Positions 52,813 to 61,928 of a stretch of DNA of 64,000 nucleotides are shown in pieces. Position numbers and translations under genes: made by a program. A model generated the notes under the pieces. The model made no database searches. It was not told the DNA's origin and saw only the letters and a list, made by a program, of their open reading frames with translations. Location of the stretch: contig NZ_LRUE01000013.1 of assembly GCF_001550135.1 (NCBI RefSeq), positions 393,025 to 457,024 on the forward strand, written 5' to 3'. Position 1 is the first letter of the stretch, and each line of letters starts with the position of its first letter. The DNA is from Pseudoalteromonas shioyasakiensis. GTDB taxonomy: Bacteria > Pseudomonadota > Gammaproteobacteria > Enterobacterales > Alteromonadaceae.

Positions 52813-52833
52813 TCTAGCTTTATTAATCACATA

Positions 52834-53436
52834 TTAAAGTGACGCGGTGAAAGCCTTTATTTCGTTTTGTGCTGTTTCTAAGCTTTGCTCTGCATCTGGC
52901 ATTGCAAGGCCTTCAGCGTAAATAAAGTTAACATCAGTCATACCCACAAAACCAAGTACATCTTTTAAGTATTTAGTTTGTGTATCCATGTCGGTGCCTT
53001 GATATACACCACCACGCGCAGCAAGTACCACTACTTTTTTGTCTTTAATTAAACCTACAGCGCCTTGCTCTGTGTATTTAAATGTAATACCAGCACGAGC
53101 AATACGATCAATCCAAGCTTTGAATGTTGATGGAATACCAAAGTTATACATTGGCATACCAATAACAATCAGTTCGTTATCGTTAAGTTCAGCAATTAAA
53201 TCGTCAGAAATTGCAGCAAGTAGCTTTTGCTCATCGCTACGTTCGTTTGCATCAGTCATCCAAGCAGCCATTTCTGTCTGCGTTAAGTGAGCAATCGCAT
53301 TGTCGCTTAAATCGCGAGTTGTTACTGAAATTTGTTGGTTGTTAGCAAGCTGCTCAACAAATAGTTGGCTAAGCTTGGTTGAATTACCTTGTTCACCATT
53401 TAAAGATGAATTTAACACAAGTACTTTTTTCATCAT
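52834..53436 (-). CDS. azoR: FMN-dependent NADH-azoreductase
   Basis: The 200-residue protein has the flavodoxin-like fold of AzoR: KVLVLNSSLNGEQGNSTKLS at the N-terminus for FMN phosphate, MPMYNFGIPSTFKAWIDRI and ARGGVYQGTDMDTQTKYL. These enzymes reduce azo dyes and quinones with NADH. Two adjacent ATGs (53436 and 53433) share an AGGTGA site; the start is one or the other. It is divergent from the S9 peptidase gene across 173 bp. Confidence 0.93.
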   Translation of the reverse strand: MMKKVLVLNSSLNGEQGNSTKLSQLFVEQLANNQQISVTTRDLSDNAIAHLTQTEMAAWMTDANERSDEQKLLAAISDDLIAELNDNELIVIGMPMYNFGIPSTFKAWIDRIARAGITFKYTEQGAVGLIKDKKVVVLAARGGVYQGTDMDTQTKYLKDVLGFVGMTDVNFIYAEGLAMPDAEQSLETAQNEIKAFTASL

Positions 53437-53621
53437 GTCACCTAAGAAAACTGAAGTTGTGCAGCTATTATAATTAGCAAAAATTAAATTAATAATGCTA
53501 TTAATCGAGCGTTACGTTCGTTTTAAACGAATGGAAGAGGTGTCTAATTTTTTTGAATTAGTCTTTTTTTGTAATTTAATGTTACTATTGCCGCGACAAT
53601 AAAAAAGAAATGGACTTTATT

Positions 53622-55544
53622 ATGAAGTACTTACTGCTTACTCTTTTTGCAGTGCTGAGCTTAATGCCTCGTGCTGCTGAAAACACACAACTCCCTGTAG
53701 AATCATTCGCCTCTTTACGCGCTTTTAGCCAAGTGAAATTTTCGCCAAATGGTAAAAATTTATCGTTTATTCGAAATGTAAATGGTGAGCTGGTTTTAAT
53801 GGTTTATAACCGTAAAACTAAAGAAGCTGATTCTATTATTCGTTCAGATAATCACACTATTTTCTTCGATTGGTATGAATGGGCAAATGATGAGGTACTA
53901 CTTTTAGGTGCCCGCTATATTCAACGTCAATTTGGCGGCCCTAAATATACCTCTACCCGTTTATATGCATATAAAATTGGTGGTGATGGCAAGGCGAAAC
54001 TGGCTATAAAACCTAACTTTAATCGTGATGAACGCCAACCGCAATTTGGAGATCAGGTAATCAGCTTTTTACCCGATAAAAAAGATAAAATTTTAGTTCA
54101 AGGTGATTTTGATGTTGCCAATGCCCCTGGCGTGTATGAACTTGATTTAAGTACACTTCGTAAGAAAAAAATTCAGCGCTCACGTAGTAAAGTGATTGAT
54201 TGGACAGCAGACCGCCAAGGTAATGTGCGTATTGCCCTAAAAATGGATGAAGACGAATTTGAATATATTCTTTATGACGAAGATCGAGATAACCGTAAAA
54301 CGTTATTCAAATATAAAGCATTTAGCCCTGATGTAGTGACTGTTTTGGGCTTCGATAAAGACCCTAATATTCTTTACTTCAAAGCTCTTAAAGATGGCTA
54401 TGATGCGCTTTATAAAATGGACCTAACGACCATGAAAAAAGAGTTAGTGTTCAGCGATGATAACTATGACTTCGACGGTCATATATTCTATTCATCTCTT
54501 ACAGGTGAAGTAGCAGGGTTTACGCACTCTCAATTAGATGAGGGGATCCGTTACTGGGATGAAGATTTAAACAACCTTTATAATGGCTTACGCGCTGTAT
54601 TGCCGGCAGATAAGTTTGATATTGATATTATTGATACCAGTAAAGAACAGCGTCAATATGTGGTTTACGTTTCAGGTGAGCAAATCCCTGGTACCTATAT
54701 GTTGGGTGACCGGGATTCTAACGAATTAACTGCATTTGCCTCGGCATTTCCAGATGTTGATGAAACTGTTTACAGCGGTAAAAAGAAAATTAGTTATAAA
54801 GCCCGTGATGGGTTAACTATTGAAGGGTATTTAACTCTACCTGTGGGTTACAAAGAAGGTGATAAGTTACCAACAATTGTGTTCCCTCATGGCGGGCCAA
54901 TGGCTCGTGATTACGCTGGTTTTGACTATTGGACTGCGTTACTTGCTTATAATGGTTATGCAGTACTGCAACCAAACTTCCGTGGTTCAAGTGGCTATGG
55001 GCATGAATTTGAGATGGCTGCAGTTCAAGGTTTTGGTAAAGAAATGCAAGATGACTTGCAAGATGCGGCGAATTGGCTTGTTGAAGAAGGTATCGCTAAT
55101 GGAGATAAAATTTGTATAGGCGGGGCAAGTTATGGTGGCTATGCTGCATTAATGGCAGTGGTTAAACACCCAGAAACATTCAAATGTGCAGCAAGCTTTG
55201 CTGGCGTTACTGATCTTGAGCGTATTGTTAGTAAAGCGCGTTATTTCACTAATAAAGAAATTGTGCGTAAGCAATTTGGAACTGATGGCGATAAACTAGA
55301 AAAAGTGTCGCCTGTTAATTTTGCAAAGCAAATTAATCGTCCGGTGCTATTGGTTCATGGCTCTGATGATAATGTAGTGCCTGTTTATCATAGTCGTGAA
55401 ATGGATGATGAACTTAAAGACGAAGGCAAAGATGTTACTTACATTGAGCTCGAAGATGGCGACCATTACTTATCGCACCAGCCGTATAGAATTAAAACGT
55501 TGAAAGCGTTTTTAGAGTTCTTCGATAAGAACTTGAAAAACTAG
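53622..55544 (+). CDS. Secreted S9-family prolyl oligopeptidase-like peptidase
   Basis: From the ATG at 53622 the protein has 640 residues, with signal peptide MKYLLLTLFAVLSLMPRAAE; an ATG at 53610 adds four residues and cannot be excluded. Beta-propeller repeats (VKFSPNGKNLSFIR) precede an alpha/beta hydrolase with HGGP, GGASYGGYAAL, HGSDDNVVP and DGDHYL. Numbered from 53610, the triad is Ser507, Asp587 and His619. It is the acylaminoacyl peptidase type of S9. A perfect terminator follows. Confidence 0.92.
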   Translation: MKYLLLTLFAVLSLMPRAAENTQLPVESFASLRAFSQVKFSPNGKNLSFIRNVNGELVLMVYNRKTKEADSIIRSDNHTIFFDWYEWANDEVLLLGARYIQRQFGGPKYTSTRLYAYKIGGDGKAKLAIKPNFNRDERQPQFGDQVISFLPDKKDKILVQGDFDVANAPGVYELDLSTLRKKKIQRSRSKVIDWTADRQGNVRIALKMDEDEFEYILYDEDRDNRKTLFKYKAFSPDVVTVLGFDKDPNILYFKALKDGYDALYKMDLTTMKKELVFSDDNYDFDGHIFYSSLTGEVAGFTHSQLDEGIRYWDEDLNNLYNGLRAVLPADKFDIDIIDTSKEQRQYVVYVSGEQIPGTYMLGDRDSNELTAFASAFPDVDETVYSGKKKISYKARDGLTIEGYLTLPVGYKEGDKLPTIVFPHGGPMARDYAGFDYWTALLAYNGYAVLQPNFRGSSGYGHEFEMAAVQGFGKEMQDDLQDAANWLVEEGIANGDKICIGGASYGGYAALMAVVKHPETFKCAASFAGVTDLERIVSKARYFTNKEIVRKQFGTDGDKLEKVSPVNFAKQINRPVLLVHGSDDNVVPVYHSREMDDELKDEGKDVTYIELEDGDHYLSHQPYRIKTLKAFLEFFDKNLKN

Positions 55545-55555
55545 AATTAGCAAAG

Positions 55556-55582
55556 AAAAAGGCGACCTAGGTCGCCTTTTTT
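55556..55582. terminator. Palindromic terminator
   Basis: AAAAAGGCGACC and GGTCGCCTTTTT are arms of a near-perfect palindrome with a very small centre. T runs on both strands make it work for the peptidase gene and the converging lipoprotein gene. Confidence 0.9.
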
Positions 55583-55604
55583 AATACCTGATTCTGCGTC
55601 AATT

Positions 55605-55991
55605 TTATTTATAAGCTAATTCAGCATCAATATTGCGCATTAAGTTGGTAACCCAATTGATATATTGGCGGTGGATTTTTTTACCATTGTAATCAAGGTT
55701 TATCGAATCTTTGTAATCAATAGAATATTCTTGCTCGTTAAACGTAATATCAACGCGTAATTGGTGTTTACGAATATCAAGTTTACCTAAGATTTGGCCT
55801 TCGGCATTTGAACGACACGTCCAGCCTAGTTTCATACATGCTTTTAAAATATTGGTTTTGATACTTTCAAGGTCATGTTGGCCAGACGCCATTTGCGGTA
55901 CAGGGTTTGCGTCAAAGTTACGAATAGGCACACTGGTGCTACAAGCAGAAAGTGTAAGTAGCGTAAGAAGTGCAAGAGCTGCCTTTTTCAT
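55605..55991 (-). CDS. Small lipoprotein of unknown function
   Basis: The 128-residue protein has a lipobox LSAC (MKKAALALLTLLTLSAC). The mature part is one alpha/beta unit with a Cys pair (KACMKLGWTCRS) and strands such as GKLDIRKHQLRVDITFNEQE. It resembles uncharacterised Alteromonadales lipoproteins, similar in size to Sbp-type small domains. It is convergent with the S9 peptidase gene. Confidence 0.7.
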   Translation of the reverse strand: MKKAALALLTLLTLSACSTSVPIRNFDANPVPQMASGQHDLESIKTNILKACMKLGWTCRSNAEGQILGKLDIRKHQLRVDITFNEQEYSIDYKDSINLDYNGKKIHRQYINWVTNLMRNIDAELAYK

Positions 55992-56049
55992 AGTAAGTCC
56001 TTTTTGGAAATAAAATCAGCGCGATTATGCGCTTTTTTTACTGTAGGGT

Positions 56050-57348
56050 CTAGGCATCGGGTAAAAACCACGCACTAATTGCACCAAGTAAGCCTAAGAT
56101 ACTATAGAAAAAAATTAACTCTGCAGTCGTTAAGTAGGTATTTAGTAAGCCGACGCTACCTAGTAGTAATAATATAACCCCGATCACCGTATTACTAACA
56201 GAGACATAGTCTGTGCGCTTGTTTCCTTCAGCCATATCAACAAGGTAGGTTTTACGACCAAGGCGAACTCCTTGATGAGCTACGGTGAGTAAAAAATAAC
56301 AGAGCGGTAATAGCCAAAACTCATTGAGCGTTTGTGGGCTCAGATAAGCAACTAAATAAACGGCGAAACCGTTGAGGGTGACGAGCATTGCAGCAAACAC
56401 TAATACCTTGCGGCTCGATAAGTCACTTAGTCGACCCCAAATTGGCGCAGAGACTAAGCTGGCAAGCCCAGAAAGCGCCATAAACGTAGCAAGTAGTGAA
56501 AAGTCGAAAGCCTGTTCACTAGCAAGAACGATATAAAACGGGGCGCTCAAAGCAGAACATAGCAACAACGCACGAGTGATAATAAAGTGAGCAAATTGTT
56601 TATCTTGGTAAAGCAGTTTTAATTTTGATAAAGCATGCAAAAAGCCGTTTTCAGCGCCCTCGGTTGCGCCCTTGTATTCTTGAATGCGGCTATAACTGAG
56701 CGCTGCAAACAGCCACATTAAAGCGGCCAGCATTAAAGCAACATACACCCCATTTTCATAGCCAAGGCTTTGTAGATACCATAAACCAAGACCAAATGTG
56801 AGCGTTGCAAATCCTGCAAAACTCGCAGCAAGACCGCTAATGCTGCCTCGTTGTTGTTTAGGTATGACCTTGCCTAATACATCTTTTGCAGCAATGGAAT
56901 TAAAGCCACGAGCAAGGCTAAAGATAATCAAAATAGCGATGATAGCAAAACCTGCCGTTGCACCTTGAAGTGTTAAAGCACAAATAAGCATGCCTACAAT
57001 ACATAAAGCTTGCACTATGGCGCCAATCACCCATACCCACTTTCTGACAGGCAGCCTACGAATAGCACTTGCGATGGCCAGTTGTGGCAACATTGAGCCT
57101 GACTCACGAATAGGCACAAGCCAAGCAATAAAACTACTTGGTACATTAATGCTTTGTAAAAGCCAAGGCAGGGTCACTTTAGGGTTTAACAGGGCATCTG
57201 CAAACTTACTAAATAGTTGGCTTACTAATAAGGTAAGAAAATTGCCGGGCACTACTTTACAAGCAGCTTCATCAATTGCTTTGCAGGCACGGGCATCCTC
57301 GGTGTTACTGAGGCGTTGGTAGATATCTTCTTTACTGAGCTTTTGCAT
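56050..57348 (-). CDS. MFS transporter
   Basis: I use the ATG at 57348 (432 residues). The ATG at 57375 lies inside a terminator-like hairpin of the upstream gene, though that hairpin also supplies an AAGGG site, so either start is possible. A soluble head (KEDIYQRLSNTEDARACKAI) precedes about 12 helices with MFS features such as ALSGLASLVSAPIWGRLSDL and KQQRGSISGLAASFAGF. The substrate is not known. It follows yghU on the same strand. Confidence 0.82.
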   Translation of the reverse strand: MQKLSKEDIYQRLSNTEDARACKAIDEAACKVVPGNFLTLLVSQLFSKFADALLNPKVTLPWLLQSINVPSSFIAWLVPIRESGSMLPQLAIASAIRRLPVRKWVWVIGAIVQALCIVGMLICALTLQGATAGFAIIAILIIFSLARGFNSIAAKDVLGKVIPKQQRGSISGLAASFAGFATLTFGLGLWYLQSLGYENGVYVALMLAALMWLFAALSYSRIQEYKGATEGAENGFLHALSKLKLLYQDKQFAHFIITRALLLCSALSAPFYIVLASEQAFDFSLLATFMALSGLASLVSAPIWGRLSDLSSRKVLVFAAMLVTLNGFAVYLVAYLSPQTLNEFWLLPLCYFLLTVAHQGVRLGRKTYLVDMAEGNKRTDYVSVSNTVIGVILLLLGSVGLLNTYLTTAELIFFYSILGLLGAISAWFLPDA

Positions 57349-57363
57349 ACTTTTTATTTTTAT

Positions 57364-57385
57364 GAAAAAGGGCATTTAAGCCCTT
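57364..57385 (-). terminator. Terminator-like hairpin at the yghU/MFS junction
   Basis: AAGGGC and GCCCTT form a 6-bp stem with a 6-base loop, followed on the minus strand by TTTC. It overlaps the yghU stop and one possible start of the MFS gene, and could limit read-through. Confidence 0.45.
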
Positions 57386-58223
57386 AAAAATCTTCCTTAG
57401 AGTGGCGCTCTGCTAACTGCTCAGCTTCATCACCCCATGTTTTGTTTACTCTGCGACCTCTTTGCACTGCAGGGCGGCGCTCAATTTGTTTTGCCCAGCG
57501 CATCACATGGCTATATGACTCAACATCTAAAAACTCTGCCGCATCGTATAAATTGCCAAGTACCAAGCTGCCATACCAAGGCCAAATAGCGATATCGGCA
57601 ATTGAATATTCGCTACCAGCCATGTAGTCATGGTCGCTTAAATGACGGTTTAATACGTCTAACTGGCGTTTTACTTCCATGGTGAAGCGATCAATTGGGT
57701 ACTGCATCTTGAAAGGGGCATAACTATAAAAATGACCGAAGCCTCCACCTAAGTATGGGGCAGAGCCCATTTGCCAAAATAGCCAATTTCGACATTCTGT
57801 TTTACTAGCGTGATCGCTTGGGATCAGCGCATCAAACTTTTCTGCCAGGTATTGTAAAATTGCACCTGACTCAAACACGCGAGTAACGGGCGTTGTACTG
57901 TGATCCATTAAGGCTGGGATTTTTGAATTAGGGTTAACACTTACAAACCCTGAAGAGAACTGGTCACCATCGCCAATTTTAATTAAAAATGCATCGTAGT
58001 CAGCTTCATCAATACCAAGCTCTAATAGCTCTTCGAGCATGATAGTCACTTTTTGGCCGTTTGGTGTCGCAAGCGAGTAGAGTTGTAGGTCATGTTTACC
58101 AACGGGCAAGTCTTGCTCGTGGGTTGCACCTGAGACTGGACGATTAGTCTTCGCCCATTCACCACCCTTTTCTGCATCCCATTGCCACACTTTAGGTGGC
58201 GTATAACTGTCGGTATTACTCAT
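57384..58223 (-). CDS. yghU: YghU-type glutathione transferase (disulfide-bond oxidoreductase)
   Basis: The 279-residue protein matches YghU along its length: a long N-terminal extension (YTPPKVWQWDAEKGG, NRPVSGATHEQDLPVG) before the thioredoxin-like domain (LYSLATPNGQKVTIMLEELL, NPNSKIPALMDH), then the helical C-domain (GFGHFYSYAP). The family binds two glutathiones and reduces disulfides or organic peroxides. It is divergent from the SpoIIAA-like gene. Confidence 0.95.
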   Translation of the reverse strand: MSNTDSYTPPKVWQWDAEKGGEWAKTNRPVSGATHEQDLPVGKHDLQLYSLATPNGQKVTIMLEELLELGIDEADYDAFLIKIGDGDQFSSGFVSVNPNSKIPALMDHSTTPVTRVFESGAILQYLAEKFDALIPSDHASKTECRNWLFWQMGSAPYLGGGFGHFYSYAPFKMQYPIDRFTMEVKRQLDVLNRHLSDHDYMAGSEYSIADIAIWPWYGSLVLGNLYDAAEFLDVESYSHVMRWAKQIERRPAVQRGRRVNKTWGDEAEQLAERHSKEDF

Positions 58224-58334
58224 TGAAACTCCTAAATTGTGCTTTAATGAATGTCATTACGAGATTACCATCCTAGTTGATCAGATAGAGCAAGGGAAGT
58301 ACAGTTATTAATTATGAATAACCAGGAGGATGTC

Positions 58335-58709
58335 ATGAAAAAGCATGGTTTAGCCATTGGCCTTGAGCGAACTGGCACGACTTTTTATCTCACAATTAAA
58401 GTAGTCGGAAAGCTTACCCACGAGGATTATAAAACTCTCACTCCTCTTATAGATAATGCTGTAGCAGCAGTTCCGAGTGCAAAAATAAGAGCCTATGTTG
58501 ATATTACTGAGTTAGAAGGCTGGGAGTTACAAGCGGCGTGGGATGATTTTAAGTTAGGCCTTAAACATAACAAAGAGTTTTGCCGTATAGCTGTGCTTGG
58601 TAACAAAAACTGGCAACAAGTGGCAAGCAAAGTGGGTAACTGGTTTATCAGTGGCGAAGTGAAATACTTTGAAGATCCGATCATTGCCACTGAGTGGTTA
58701 CACGAATAA
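58335..58709 (+). CDS. SpoIIAA-like/STAS protein
   Basis: The ATG at 58335 follows AGGAGG by five bases; the frame's earlier ATG at 58314 has no such site. The 124-residue protein has the SpoIIAA-like (STAS-fold) pattern of alternating strands and helices (KIRAYVDITELEGWELQAAW, FCRIAVLGNKNWQQ, VKYFEDPIIATEWL). No kinase partner adjoins it. Its stop lies within the ribosome-binding site of the next gene, so the two are probably coupled. Confidence 0.85.
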   Translation: MKKHGLAIGLERTGTTFYLTIKVVGKLTHEDYKTLTPLIDNAVAAVPSAKIRAYVDITELEGWELQAAWDDFKLGLKHNKEFCRIAVLGNKNWQQVASKVGNWFISGEVKYFEDPIIATEWLHE

Positions 58710-58720
58710 GGAGTTAAGTA

Positions 58721-59737
58721 ATAAAAAACATTCAATTAAAGGTAGCAACGTTTAATTTATATAATTATTTAGCGCCACCTGACGCATTTTATGATTTTCA
58801 GCGCATTTATAGCGCTGAGCAGTGGGCCAAAAAGCAGCGCTGGTTGGCCGATTACCTTAAAAATCAGCAGCCAGATATTATTGGCTTTCAAGAAGTGTTC
58901 AGTATCAATGAACTAAAACAACAAGTTAACGCAGAGGGTTACCCTTATTTTGCAGTCGTTGATGAGCCAACGGTGATTGATGACTTTATTTATCGCGATC
59001 CGGTTGTGGCCATTGCCTCACGCTATAAAATTGTAGCTGTCAGTCAGGTTGAGGCAGAGCAAGATGATGCTTTAGCGATGGGCTTGAGCGATAATTTTAA
59101 CTTTAGCCGCAGTATTATTCGCGCGACACTTGAAGTACCTCACTTAGGACACGTCGATTGCTATGTAGTGCACTTTAAATCTAAGCGCAGCATGCTCCAT
59201 CACCAAGATGATGAAAGCCACAGCGAACAGCAAAACTTAGTAATGCAATTAAAATCACAAGCCCTTGGGCGCTGGGCATCAAGCATGCAGCGTGGCAGTG
59301 AAGCAGCGCTGTTACTCGTTGAAATCATTAAGCGCAGAGCACACACCAATAACCCTGTGATTGTGATGGGGGACTTTAATAATGAGTTACACGATGGTGT
59401 GCTTAACCATTTAATCGCTGACCACCTTCGTTTTAGCGGTCATAGGCAAAATAGCCCATCTCGTTCAGAGTTCAAACTACAAGATAGTTGGCAACTCTAT
59501 CAGCGCCATGTTGTCACCGAGAACGACAGAGAAGCCACCCACTATTTTGGTAGTAGCAGCTCAGTATTTGATTATATTTTGTTATCCCGTGAGTTTGATG
59601 CCGGGTTTCAGGGTAGCTTTTTTGAGGTGGTTGATTATCACACCTATGATCAGCACTTGATCAACCCCCAGTTTGCCTATGATGATCAAAGTACCGACCA
59701 TGGCGTTGTGATGGTGACAATGAAGTTAAGGAGTTGA
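58721..59737 (+). CDS. Endonuclease/exonuclease/phosphatase (EEP) family protein with an ATA start
   Basis: The conserved EEP N-terminus (VATFNLYNYLAPPDAFYDF) begins before any ATG, GTG or TTG. Only ATA at 58721, seven bases after AAGGAG, is well placed; TTG at 58844 would drop 41 residues including the catalytic Asn strand. From ATA the protein has 338 residues. Further motifs are DIIGFQEVF (catalytic Glu), VDCYVVHFKSKR, IVMGDFNNELHDG and STDHGVVMV (catalytic His). EEP enzymes cleave nucleic acids or phosphoesters with Mg. Substrate unknown. A mutated ATG or sequencing error is also possible. Confidence 0.75.
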   Translation: MKNIQLKVATFNLYNYLAPPDAFYDFQRIYSAEQWAKKQRWLADYLKNQQPDIIGFQEVFSINELKQQVNAEGYPYFAVVDEPTVIDDFIYRDPVVAIASRYKIVAVSQVEAEQDDALAMGLSDNFNFSRSIIRATLEVPHLGHVDCYVVHFKSKRSMLHHQDDESHSEQQNLVMQLKSQALGRWASSMQRGSEAALLLVEIIKRRAHTNNPVIVMGDFNNELHDGVLNHLIADHLRFSGHRQNSPSRSEFKLQDSWQLYQRHVVTENDREATHYFGSSSSVFDYILLSREFDAGFQGSFFEVVDYHTYDQHLINPQFAYDDQSTDHGVVMVTMKLRS

Positions 59738-59794
59738 AACTGACCACTTTCTGCTGCTAGTGTTGAACTATAAGCTATAAGGGAGCAAGCTTTG

Positions 59795-60019
59795 ATGGTT
59801 AAACTCAAATGGAAGTTAGTAGCAGGTATTCTAGGTGGAGTAGTACTACTTTTATTCGTAATAAAGTACACATCTGTTATTGTTCAAATGAAAGATAACA
59901 TTACTACGTCTTTATTTTACGTATTATTTTTACTTACAGTAGTAGCACTAGTATTGTTATTTAGGTTTTTTATGAGCCTATATAAACAATTGAAATATAG
60001 CTTTAAACGTGGGAGTTAA
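59795..60019 (+). CDS. Small two-helix membrane protein
   Basis: The 74-residue product has two hydrophobic segments (LVAGILGGVVLLLFVIKYTS and TSLFYVLFLLTVVALVLLFR) and a basic tail (YKQLKYSFKRGS). GGGAG lies 10 bases before the ATG; TTG at 59792 would be one codon longer. It follows the EEP gene by 57 bases on the same strand. No family recognised. Confidence 0.55.
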   Translation: MVKLKWKLVAGILGGVVLLLFVIKYTSVIVQMKDNITTSLFYVLFLLTVVALVLLFRFFMSLYKQLKYSFKRGS

Positions 60020-60023
60020 CTTA

Positions 60024-60383
60024 TTAATTTTTTATCCAGCCGATACTTAAAAGATATCGGCTGCCAGACGTTACCCGCGTTACCTGATGTTCGCAGATAT
60101 CAGGACGGAATAATTTGATTCGTGAGCTTTCATAGAGTGGGGCAGAGCAGATAAACTTCCCACCTGCACGCGCTTTTTTGAGTACAATATTAAGCCTGAA
60201 ATGTTTACCACTAGCGACTTTATCGGTGTGAGCCGCTATTTCACTGCCCTCAGGAAAACGCAAAATATACATATCAAATTTAATTGGCCAGCGGGCTGTG
60301 CAAATTAGCATTTTATCGTAGCCTGAAAGTTGCCTGCCTTTTTCAAAACGAAAGAGCTTCTTAAATAGTGTAGGTGTGGTCAT
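60024..60383 (-). CDS. Compact 2OG-Fe(II) oxygenase-like protein
   Basis: The 119-residue protein is a bare double-stranded beta-helix. It has the HxD motif (His52, Asp54 in AAHTDKV), a distal His99 (CEHQV) and Arg109 (GSRYLLSIGW) placed like the 2-oxoglutarate ligand. That pattern is the Fe(II)/2OG dioxygenase core, as in Pfam 2OG-FeII_Oxy families. No substrate can be suggested. It stands just before the rhomboid gene's stop. Confidence 0.65.
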   Translation of the reverse strand: MTTPTLFKKLFRFEKGRQLSGYDKMLICTARWPIKFDMYILRFPEGSEIAAHTDKVASGKHFRLNIVLKKARAGGKFICSAPLYESSRIKLFRPDICEHQVTRVTSGSRYLLSIGWIKN

Positions 60384-60404
60384 TATTATTTAAAAGTTGT
60401 CAGT

Positions 60405-60995
60405 TTAAAGCTTATGGCTCTTTTGCCTATCACGCTTTGCCATAATATAGCCGATGAATGCGCCGCTAATTGCGCCGAATAAATGGCTTTCGAATGAAAT
60501 ATGAATGCGCTGCGGAAAGACACCCCAAATCAGGCCGCTGTATAACACAACAACAGCAATACTGATTAAAATGGCTTTGAATGAGCGGTGCATAATGCCG
60601 TAGCAAATTAAGTAGCCCCATAAACCGTATATAACACCACTTAAACCAACATGAATGTTGCTGCGGCCAAATAGCCATACTAGTAATCCACCAATGAGCG
60701 CAGTACCGGCAAACACCAGCCAAAAGCGTTTTACGCTAAATTGGCAAACTAGCCAGCCGAGAATAGCAAATGGCACTAGGTTACTAAAAAGGTGTGCCCA
60801 GCCACCATGTAAAAATGGCGCAAAAAACACCCCTGATAAACCAGACATTTGCCTTGGCAAAATACCTAAACCGTTTAAGTTTATGCCGGGTAGGGTATTA
60901 ATTATTTGCAGTACCAAGCACACCAGCATAATGCCTAAAATTGCGAATCGCTTACTACTGATAGGAGGAATTTTGACAGCTTTTTTTTCAGTCAT
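60405..60995 (-). CDS. Rhomboid-family intramembrane serine protease
   Basis: The 196-residue protein has six membrane segments and the rhomboid motifs: HGGWAHLFSNLVPF, catalytic Ser119 in GLSG and catalytic His171 in SHLFG. It would cut membrane proteins within the bilayer. Upstream on the minus strand is the DJ-1-type gene, from which it is separated by 112 bp and a hairpin; downstream lies the 2OG oxygenase-like gene, 21 bases away. Confidence 0.9.
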   Translation of the reverse strand: MTEKKAVKIPPISSKRFAILGIMLVCLVLQIINTLPGINLNGLGILPRQMSGLSGVFFAPFLHGGWAHLFSNLVPFAILGWLVCQFSVKRFWLVFAGTALIGGLLVWLFGRSNIHVGLSGVIYGLWGYLICYGIMHRSFKAILISIAVVVLYSGLIWGVFPQRIHISFESHLFGAISGAFIGYIMAKRDRQKSHKL

Positions 60996-61051
60996 GATGA
61001 GAAGCTCTTAAATCAATGTGACCGAATGAGTATAACTTATTAAAAGTGAAG

Positions 61052-61080
61052 GTAAACACCTTGATATGCAAGGTGTTTAC
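61052..61080 (-). terminator. Hairpin after the DJ-1/PfpI gene
   Basis: GTAAACACCTT and AAGGTGTTTAC form a perfect 11-bp stem with a 7-base loop, 28 bases past the stop of the gene. The U-tract is weak (CTTCACTTTT). Confidence 0.6.
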
Positions 61081-61107
61081 TAAAGGTCTAGGGCATGTTG
61101 ACTTATT

Positions 61108-61794
61108 TTAACCTAATTTGGTTAATAGTTTTTTCGCAGCAAGCTCAGAACTTGCAGGGTTTTGCCCTGTGATTAGTAGGCCATCTTCAATCGCAAGCTC
61201 GCCCCAATCATCGGTTTTTTGATACTGACCACCTTGTTTGATTAGCTCATCTTCAACAAGTAATGGCACAACATTGGTAAGTTGTACGGCATCCTCTTCT
61301 GAGTTACTAAAGCCGGTTACTTTTTTATCAAATACCACAGATTTACCAGCTGCATTTTTCGCATTCAGTAATACGGCACTGGCGTGACATACTGCACCCA
61401 CTGGTTTCTCTGAGTTAAGAAATTGCTCTATCAAGCTAATTGAATCTTGGTTATCAACTAAGTCCCATAACGGACCATGGCCGCCAGGGTAGAATACCGC
61501 ATCAAAATCATCGGCTTTAACTTCAGCCAGAGGTTTAGTATTAGCCATTAAAGTTTTTGCCGCACTGTCTTGCTCAAAACGTTTTGTGGCATCGGTTGCT
61601 GCATCAGGGGCTGCACTATTTGGATCAACCGGAGGTTGGCCACCTTTAACAGAGGCTAAAGTTACCTCTGCACCGGCATCAATAAAGGCGTAGTAGGGCG
61701 CCGCAAATTCTTCGACCCAAAAGCCCGTTTTATGGCCTGTATCGCCAAGTTCATCGTGTGAAGTGAGTACCATTAAAATTTTCTTAGCTGACAT
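61108..61794 (-). CDS. DJ-1/PfpI-family protein (Hsp31/glyoxalase III-like)
   Basis: The 228-residue protein carries the class I glutamine amidotransferase-like fold with nucleophile Cys136 in GAVCHASAVLL, an acidic residue in FWVEEFAAPY and YPGGHGPLWDL. These fit the Hsp31-type group that detoxifies methylglyoxal or acts as chaperone. A divergent LysR gene 134 bp away probably controls it. Confidence 0.92.
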   Translation of the reverse strand: MSAKKILMVLTSHDELGDTGHKTGFWVEEFAAPYYAFIDAGAEVTLASVKGGQPPVDPNSAAPDAATDATKRFEQDSAAKTLMANTKPLAEVKADDFDAVFYPGGHGPLWDLVDNQDSISLIEQFLNSEKPVGAVCHASAVLLNAKNAAGKSVVFDKKVTGFSNSEEDAVQLTNVVPLLVEDELIKQGGQYQKTDDWGELAIEDGLLITGQNPASSELAAKKLLTKLG

Positions 61795-61928
61795 AGTGAA
61801 TCCCTTTTTGTGTATTAAACATCGTTAATAACACTATAGGGGTGAAAATCGAGTTAAACAACGCACATAAATTTGACTTCATTGGTTTAATAATTGATAC
61901 AATTATTCAGGTTAGATTAGGAGTTTGT

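Noticed and set aside
57348..57375. Firm choice of the upstream ATG for the MFS gene
   Set aside because: That ATG sits in the loop/stem of a terminator-like hairpin; it remains possible but was not preferred.
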